Positions 6,993 to 10,531 of a stretch of DNA of 10,531 bases are shown here, one piece after another. Source of the DNA: Candidatus Competibacteraceae bacterium (GTDB lineage: Bacteria > Pseudomonadota > Gammaproteobacteria > Competibacterales > Competibacteraceae); assembly GCA_020444985.1 (NCBI GenBank), contig JAGRHK010000025.1:1-10531 (forward strand). The letters are read 5' to 3'. The notes below the pieces were generated by a model. It was not told where the DNA came from, did no database searches, and was given only the letters and a program-made list of their open reading frames with translations. The position numbers and the translations under genes were made by a program. The stretch's first letter is position 1, and every line of letters starts with the position of its first letter.

Positions 6993-8720
6993 ATGGCGGT
7001 GAGTAGCATTTTGGAAGGGTATTTGACGATCTACGGCTGGCAGGTCTATGCCTCGATCTTTCTGCTGCTGGTGGCGGTGGGGGCGGTGCTCTATCCCGTG
7101 GCGCGCATCGTCTTTGAAGCGGCCATTGCCTATGGCGAACGGGGCGGCGCCCCGGAGTTTGGGGCGCGCGCGCTGATCATCCGTCTAACGATTTACATGT
7201 TGGTGCTGGTGCTGGGCCTGATCCCGCTCGTGCCACTCAACCTCAGCGCGGTGAATGTCCAGAACCAATGCGGGCAGGAAGGCTTGGCGGCCGCCGGGAA
7301 GCAATTGGAGTTTGCTGCCAGTAAGGACTATGGCTTTGGGGAAATCCAAGATGCCCGCGTACCCTTGTTGCCCTATCTGGCCATGATTTTAGCCTCGGGC
7401 TTTAATGCCGTGATCAACCAAGCCACGCCGTGTATCCAGGATCTGACCAACTTGAGTCTGGCGTTGAACACCCTGGATTTCAGCGAAGCGGAAGACCCGG
7501 CTGCGTTGCGCACCACGGTCGAGCGCTTTGAAAAGGAATGCGGGGAGCGGGCGCGGCGCTACGCGGCGGGTTTCCTGTCCGGGGCCTACGGTTCAGAGCA
7601 TCGCCAATATATGGAAGACTTGCTGGAAAAATATGCTGACGATGAGACCGAACGCCGCTCGCAATTGGGCTATTTTGGCTCCAAGTTTTACCGCGAGAAT
7701 TTCTACCAGTCCTGCAGCAGCGGCGGCGGTCCCGATACTCCCGAAGGCAAACTGTGCATGATTGCGCCCCTGCGGGCGCAAAATCCGGTCGACGGCTTTC
7801 CGTATAACGCTACCCGCGACAGCGACGTCAGTCAGTACCAAGCCGCGACCGACCAAGGGCTTCCGACCTGCGAAGAGTGGTGGAGTGCAAGCGGCTACGG
7901 GGTACGGGCGCAACTGGTGGAGGCCGGGGGTCAAGCCTTGCGAAGGCAAGCTTCTTATCTGCACGCCAACGATTGCCCGGGCAAAGCGTTTCTACCCGGC
8001 AGCTTGTGCATGGTCATTGCGACGATGGTCAATTCCATCGAAGACAGCGAGGATGTCATCGCGCGCCAAATGCTGCTATCCGGTAAACGCAACTTGCTTG
8101 GGAGCGATACGCTCCTGAGTACCGGAGAAGCCCTCTTTACCGGGGCGCTGTTCGCCTTTAGCGATGTGGCCCAAAACATTGCCGCACACGCATCCGGTTA
8201 TATGGTCAGCGTCTTCCTCATGAAAGTCGGTAGCAAGCTCTTGCAGCCCTTCCTGCTGATGAGCATCTTCATGCTATGGGGGGTGTACCTGGTCATTGGC
8301 GAATTGCGCGGCATGGCCTTGGTCAAGGGCATGATGCTGATCTTTGCCCTGAGCATTCTGCCCTCGCTGTGGTCCTTCGCCGATCACATCGATGATCTGC
8401 TGTTTCTCACCCTCTACCCCGACACGAAGCCATTCACGCTGACCAATATTCCCGCAGAACTGATGGCGGAGCACTCCACCATCGAGCGCATCCTGCTGAC
8501 CTTCGTGACCGCCGTGTTCTACCTGATCCTGCCGATGCTGATGCTGTATCTGATCGCCGAAGCGGGGGGGCCGAGTACTGCGACCAATATGGCTGATGTT
8601 TCTATGAATAATCCTGCCCGCAATGTCGGTAGTGTAGGCAGTAGCGTGGCGTCTTCCACGCGGATCAATGGCGGCCTGGTGGGGTCGGTGGTCAGAGCCG
8701 CCATCACCAAGGGGAAGTAG
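6993..8720 (+). CDS. traG: TraG N-terminal-domain protein (mating-pair formation/stabilisation)
   Basis: A 575-residue polytopic inner-membrane protein matching the TraG N-terminal region (Pfam PF07916) as found in PFGI-1-type ICEs. The start is ATG 6993, with GAGGG at 6981-6985. Hydrophobic segments lie near residues 15-42 and 62-88, then a weaker one (PYLAMILASGFNAVI). A large soluble, Cys-containing loop follows with the motif VDGFPYNATRDSDVS and then LPTCEEWWSASGYGVR, both typical of this group. Further membrane segments cluster between ~405 and 530. The C-terminus is a Gly/Ser/Asn-rich tail. F-plasmid TraG has a long additional periplasmic domain used in mating-pair stabilisation and as the entry-exclusion target. 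That domain is absent here, as is usual for the ICE versions. It is the last gene of the plus-strand operon before an oppositely oriented gene, and its stop is TAG. Confidence 0.88.
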   Translation: MAVSSILEGYLTIYGWQVYASIFLLLVAVGAVLYPVARIVFEAAIAYGERGGAPEFGARALIIRLTIYMLVLVLGLIPLVPLNLSAVNVQNQCGQEGLAAAGKQLEFAASKDYGFGEIQDARVPLLPYLAMILASGFNAVINQATPCIQDLTNLSLALNTLDFSEAEDPAALRTTVERFEKECGERARRYAAGFLSGAYGSEHRQYMEDLLEKYADDETERRSQLGYFGSKFYRENFYQSCSSGGGPDTPEGKLCMIAPLRAQNPVDGFPYNATRDSDVSQYQAATDQGLPTCEEWWSASGYGVRAQLVEAGGQALRRQASYLHANDCPGKAFLPGSLCMVIATMVNSIEDSEDVIARQMLLSGKRNLLGSDTLLSTGEALFTGALFAFSDVAQNIAAHASGYMVSVFLMKVGSKLLQPFLLMSIFMLWGVYLVIGELRGMALVKGMMLIFALSILPSLWSFADHIDDLLFLTLYPDTKPFTLTNIPAELMAEHSTIERILLTFVTAVFYLILPMLMLYLIAEAGGPSTATNMADVSMNNPARNVGSVGSSVASSTRINGGLVGSVVRAAITKGK

Positions 8721-8728
8721 CCACGATG

Positions 8729-9019
8729 TTATTTGCGCCGATTCTGCATGTAAGAAGGATGGTGAGTGTTTCCGGGAAAATTTGCATAGATCGGATCGTG
8801 CGTCATCTTGTGGTGCGGCGACAGCGTTCCGTCATTTTCCTCGTCAAAGGGCGATGGGGTGGCCGTCCGACGTCGCGCGCCACCGCCAAACAGCCCCGCG
8901 CCGATCAAGAACAGCACGAAATAGGTGCCGGCCTCGCCGCCCCAAAAGATCGCATACAGGATGACGCCGATCAGCAAGGCGGCCATGACCCCACCGAAGA
9001 TTTTGTAAAGGTCGCGCAT
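8729..9019 (-). CDS. small two-helix membrane protein, convergent to traG (unrecognised)
   Basis: A 96-residue protein encoded on the minus strand. The chosen start is the ATG at 9019-9017, preceded by GAGGAG with a 6-base gap. A second candidate ATG at 9046 (105 residues) has AAGGA 7 bases upstream and is possible. Two hydrophobic segments, about residues 8-25 (VMAALLIGVILYAIFW) and 28-45 (GTYFVLFLIGAGLFGGG), are followed by a basic RRR, an acidic stretch (DEEND) and a His-rich tail with MTHDPIYANFPGNTHH. The two-helix start and the LLIGVILYAIFW segment recall DUF3742 proteins, which I remember near traG in PFGI-1-type ICEs; this is a weak resemblance from memory. Its stop is 8 bases from the traG stop, so the two genes converge. 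The place between traG and traD is where F carries the entry-exclusion gene traS. An exclusion role is a guess. Confidence 0.7.
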   Translation of the reverse strand: MRDLYKIFGGVMAALLIGVILYAIFWGGEAGTYFVLFLIGAGLFGGGARRRTATPSPFDEENDGTLSPHHKMTHDPIYANFPGNTHHPSYMQNRRK

Positions 9020-9099
9020 CACGAACTCCTCATTTTCAATACGCATTTGCGCGTCCTTATCAGGCGAAATATTTTTTGTCAAGCCTTGGAGGCCTAAAA
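9020..9099. promoter_or_regulatory. divergent control region between the two small genes
   Basis: This 80-base gap separates two divergently read genes and is the only place in the window where a new transcript start is needed. On the minus strand there is a perfect -35 TTGACA (9082-9077), with a poor -10 TAAGGA 17 bases away (9059-9054). A transcript from it would start near 9047, which favours the 9019 start. On the plus strand a weak pair is TTGCGC (9047-9052), 17 bases, TATTTT (9070-9075). Shine-Dalgarno sites are GAGGAG (minus, 9031-9026) and GGAGG (plus, 9088-9092). The two promoter candidates overlap, so the transcripts could compete. No clear operator was seen. Confidence 0.4.
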
Positions 9100-9453
9100 A
9101 TGTTGGATTGGCAAGCGGAAAGACAGCAACAGCAGCAACGGGAACGGGACGAACAGGTACGCCTGGCGCGGGAACAGGAACAAGAACGCCAACGCCTGGC
9201 GCAGGAAGCGCAGTGGCAGCAAGACAGGGAGCGCTTGCGCTGGGAACAGGAAGAACAGGCGCGTTGGGAGCGGGAACAAGAACGGGAACAGGAGCAGGAA
9301 GCCTTCGCGCGTTTCCAGGAAGAACAGCGCACGCGCCAACAAGAACAGGAATTAGAACCGCGCGGTGATTGGCGTCATTGGTTTGGATTTGGCGCTAAAA
9401 AACCGGCATCCAAGCCGCCCATGCGGGTTACTACACGCCGCCGCTTCCGCTGA
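9100..9453 (+). CDS. Gln/Glu/Arg-rich helical protein upstream of traD (unrecognised)
   Basis: A 117-residue protein of extreme composition. The start is ATG 9100, with GGAGG at 9088-9092 and a 7-base gap; the frame is open to a TTG at 9076, but the ribosome site decides for the ATG. After MLDWQAER comes a run of five Gln, then ~75 residues made almost wholly of Glu, Gln and Arg with scattered Ala, Leu and Trp (patterns such as EREQEREQEQE). This is expected to form one long charged helix or coiled coil. The C-terminus changes character: DWRHWFGFGAKK, aromatic and basic, then a Pro/Lys/Arg tail ending in RRRFR that could bind DNA or phospholipid. There is no signal peptide or membrane segment. 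It lies 27 bases ahead of traD and is probably co-transcribed with it. That the plus strand is coding, rather than its antisense frames, is supported by the start site and by spacing. Confidence 0.7.
   Translation: MLDWQAERQQQQQRERDEQVRLAREQEQERQRLAQEAQWQQDRERLRWEQEEQARWEREQEREQEQEAFARFQEEQRTRQQEQELEPRGDWRHWFGFGAKKPASKPPMRVTTRRRFR
9118..9355 (+). repeat. low-complexity purine-rich CAG/GAA/CGG stretch
   Basis: The DNA is built from imperfect repeats of GAACAGGAA, GAACGGGAA and CAAGAACGC, which encode the Gln/Glu/Arg helix. Early on it includes AGACAGCAACAGCAGCAACG. Such tracts change length by slippage, and they create long but meaningless Ser/Cys/Arg-rich and Leu/Phe-rich open frames on the minus strand. 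Confidence 0.7.
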
Positions 9454-9480
9454 TGGAGTAGGCGCTTCGAGGAGATGCTG

Positions 9481-10531
9481 ATGGCCGACTATCCGATTGA
9501 AGCCCTCTTACGCCCGCCGGTGGAATGGTCCGCCAGTCTCGCGGCGGCGAGCCTCGCGGCGATCACTTGGCGTGCGCCCGATTTGCTGATGATGACCCGC
9601 CCGGTTGCTTGGGGAGTGTCCGGTTTCTTAGGAATCTGGGCGCTCTGGCGGTTTTATCAGGGCTGGCGGGTGGTGCGGTATCAGCGCGGTCTGCGCCAAA
9701 CCCGGAAATACACCCTGCCCGTAAAAGCCATTGATCCCGATCCTCGGGGCTTGTTTCTCGGGCGGGGCTTTTTATGGACCGCGCAACATACCCAACGGTT
9801 GTGGGACGCCACCCGAGCGGAAAACCGCCGCTTTGTCGAACCCTTCGGCAAAAAACAACGCGCGGCGTTTTTTGCCGAAAGCGGCTTACCGGCCCTTCAT
9901 GGAGTGGGCCTGCGCGAAGGCGAATCGCAGATCGTGCTGCCGCATGCCGAGCGGCAAGGGCATCTTTTTTATATCGGCACGACCGGGGTTGGCAAAACTC
10001 GCGCCTTGGAACTGGCAGTGCGCCAAGATATCCGCCGGGGTCATCCGGTGATCTGCATGGACCCCAAGGGCGATCCCGAGCTGTTTCGCTGCTTGCACAG
10101 GGAGGCCCAAACCGCCAAACGGCCCTTTTACTTCTTTCACCTGGGCTATCCCGAGCACTCCGCCCGCTACAACCCTATTGGCCGCTTTGCACGGTTAACG
10201 GAAGTGGCCACCCGGGTAGCCAATCAACTGCCCAAGCAAGGCAATGCCGAAGCCTTTCGGCAATTTGCCTGGTTGTTCACGCACCTCATCAACCAAGCGC
10301 TCTTTGCCTTGGGCGAGCGCCCGGACTATCGCAAAACGCTCCAGTACATGAGTCACATCGATCCCTTGCTGGTGCGCTATTTCGAGCACTGGCTCGATCA
10401 TCGAGGCCCGTCGGGGTGGCGGGCGATGATCCATGCCCCCACCGAGAAAGCCGATCCCCCGCGTCACCTCAAGAACCGTGACCCGCGCGCCCTGCAATTG
10501 CTGCGTTTCTACAAGGCGCACGAACTGTACG
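9481..10531 (+). CDS. traD: conjugative coupling factor TraD (SXT/TOL subfamily), 3' end outside window
   Basis: This is the type IV coupling protein, an inner-membrane hexameric ATPase that brings the relaxase-bound DNA to the channel. 350 codons are visible and the frame is still open at the window end. The start is ATG 9481, with GAGGAG at 9469-9474 and a 6-base gap; the ATG at 9475 abuts the Shine-Dalgarno and is unlikely. It begins MADYPIEALLRPPVEW, a typical subfamily opening. Two membrane segments follow (about residues 16-30 and 41-58), then YQGWRVVRYQRG, and LFLGRGFLWTAQHTQRLWD at 91-109. Walker A GTTGVGKT is at residues 166-173 (9976-9999). Next come VICMDPKGDPELF and FHLGYPEHSARYNPIGRF, both conserved in this subfamily. 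Walker B and the C-terminal all-alpha region are beyond the window. It lies downstream of traG, as in F, whereas in PFGI-1-type elements traD usually stands upstream of the block. Confidence 0.92.
   Translation, partial: MADYPIEALLRPPVEWSASLAAASLAAITWRAPDLLMMTRPVAWGVSGFLGIWALWRFYQGWRVVRYQRGLRQTRKYTLPVKAIDPDPRGLFLGRGFLWTAQHTQRLWDATRAENRRFVEPFGKKQRAAFFAESGLPALHGVGLREGESQIVLPHAERQGHLFYIGTTGVGKTRALELAVRQDIRRGHPVICMDPKGDPELFRCLHREAQTAKRPFYFFHLGYPEHSARYNPIGRFARLTEVATRVANQLPKQGNAEAFRQFAWLFTHLINQALFALGERPDYRKTLQYMSHIDPLLVRYFEHWLDHRGPSGWRAMIHAPTEKADPPRHLKNRDPRALQLLRFYKAHELY

Noticed and set aside
8710..8740. Possible terminator between traG and the convergent gene
   Set aside because: Only 8 bases separate the two stops, and I could find no GC stem followed by a T run on either strand.
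8726..9097. 123-codon plus-strand frame after traG
   Set aside because: It overlaps the whole minus-strand membrane-protein gene, which shows two clean hydrophobic helices and a strong Shine-Dalgarno. The plus frame has no membrane or domain pattern and starts too close to the traG stop without a ribosome site.
9060..9342. Minus-strand frames rich in Ser/Cys/Arg or Leu/Phe
   Set aside because: They are antisense to the Gln/Glu/Arg-rich gene. Low-complexity DNA leaves several frames open, but only the plus frame starting at 9100 has a good ribosome site and operon-like spacing to traD.
9774..10481. 235-codon plus-strand frame inside the traD region
   Set aside because: It is a shifted reading of traD; the correct frame carries the Walker A motif and the subfamily signatures and is open from 9481 to the window end.

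Overview
The window is part of an integrative conjugative element (ICE), or the remnant of one. It carries a block of the type IV secretion (mating-pair formation) operon of the PFGI-1/ICEHin1056 ("G-type") class. The DNA is GC-rich, has dense overlapping genes and clear Shine-Dalgarno sites, and uses TGA, TAA and TAG as stops. Together with the protein families seen, this suggests a gammaproteobacterium or another proteobacterium; the species cannot be told from this window.

Layout. Positions 1-~231 hold the 3' end of an AT-richer IS630-family insertion sequence. It has replaced the 5' part of the first conjugation gene, a TraB/VirB10-like protein of the PFL_4705 (TIGR03752) family whose remaining frame runs to 1869. 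Then follow, all on the plus strand and mostly overlapping or within 17 bases of each other: a TIGR03751-family lipoprotein (1853-2386); the VirB4/TraC-type ATPase of the PFL_4706 family (2383-5199), split by an in-frame TAG at 3202-3204; a PFL_4711 (TIGR03755) family exported protein (5199-6545); a small three-helix membrane protein (6563-6988); and a TraG N-terminal-domain protein (6993-8720). Next come a small membrane-protein gene on the minus strand (8729-9019), an 80-base divergent control region, a plus-strand gene for a Gln/Glu/Arg-rich helical protein (9100-9453), and the TraD coupling ATPase (9481 to beyond the window end).

Working together: the TraB-like protein, the lipoprotein, the PFL_4711 protein and TraG belong to the envelope-spanning channel and pilus/mating apparatus. 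TraC is the cytoplasmic motor for pilus assembly, and TraD feeds the relaxosome-bound DNA to the channel. The two unrecognised genes between TraG and TraD lie where F and SXT-type systems carry entry-exclusion or other accessory genes.

Two core genes carry lesions, an IS truncation and an in-frame stop, so conjugation from this copy is probably impaired unless complemented. The most unusual coding features are a collagen-like Gly-X-Y run in the TraB-like protein and the charged low-complexity protein ahead of TraD. I see no RNA genes, CRISPR arrays, attachment sites or unmistakable terminators.
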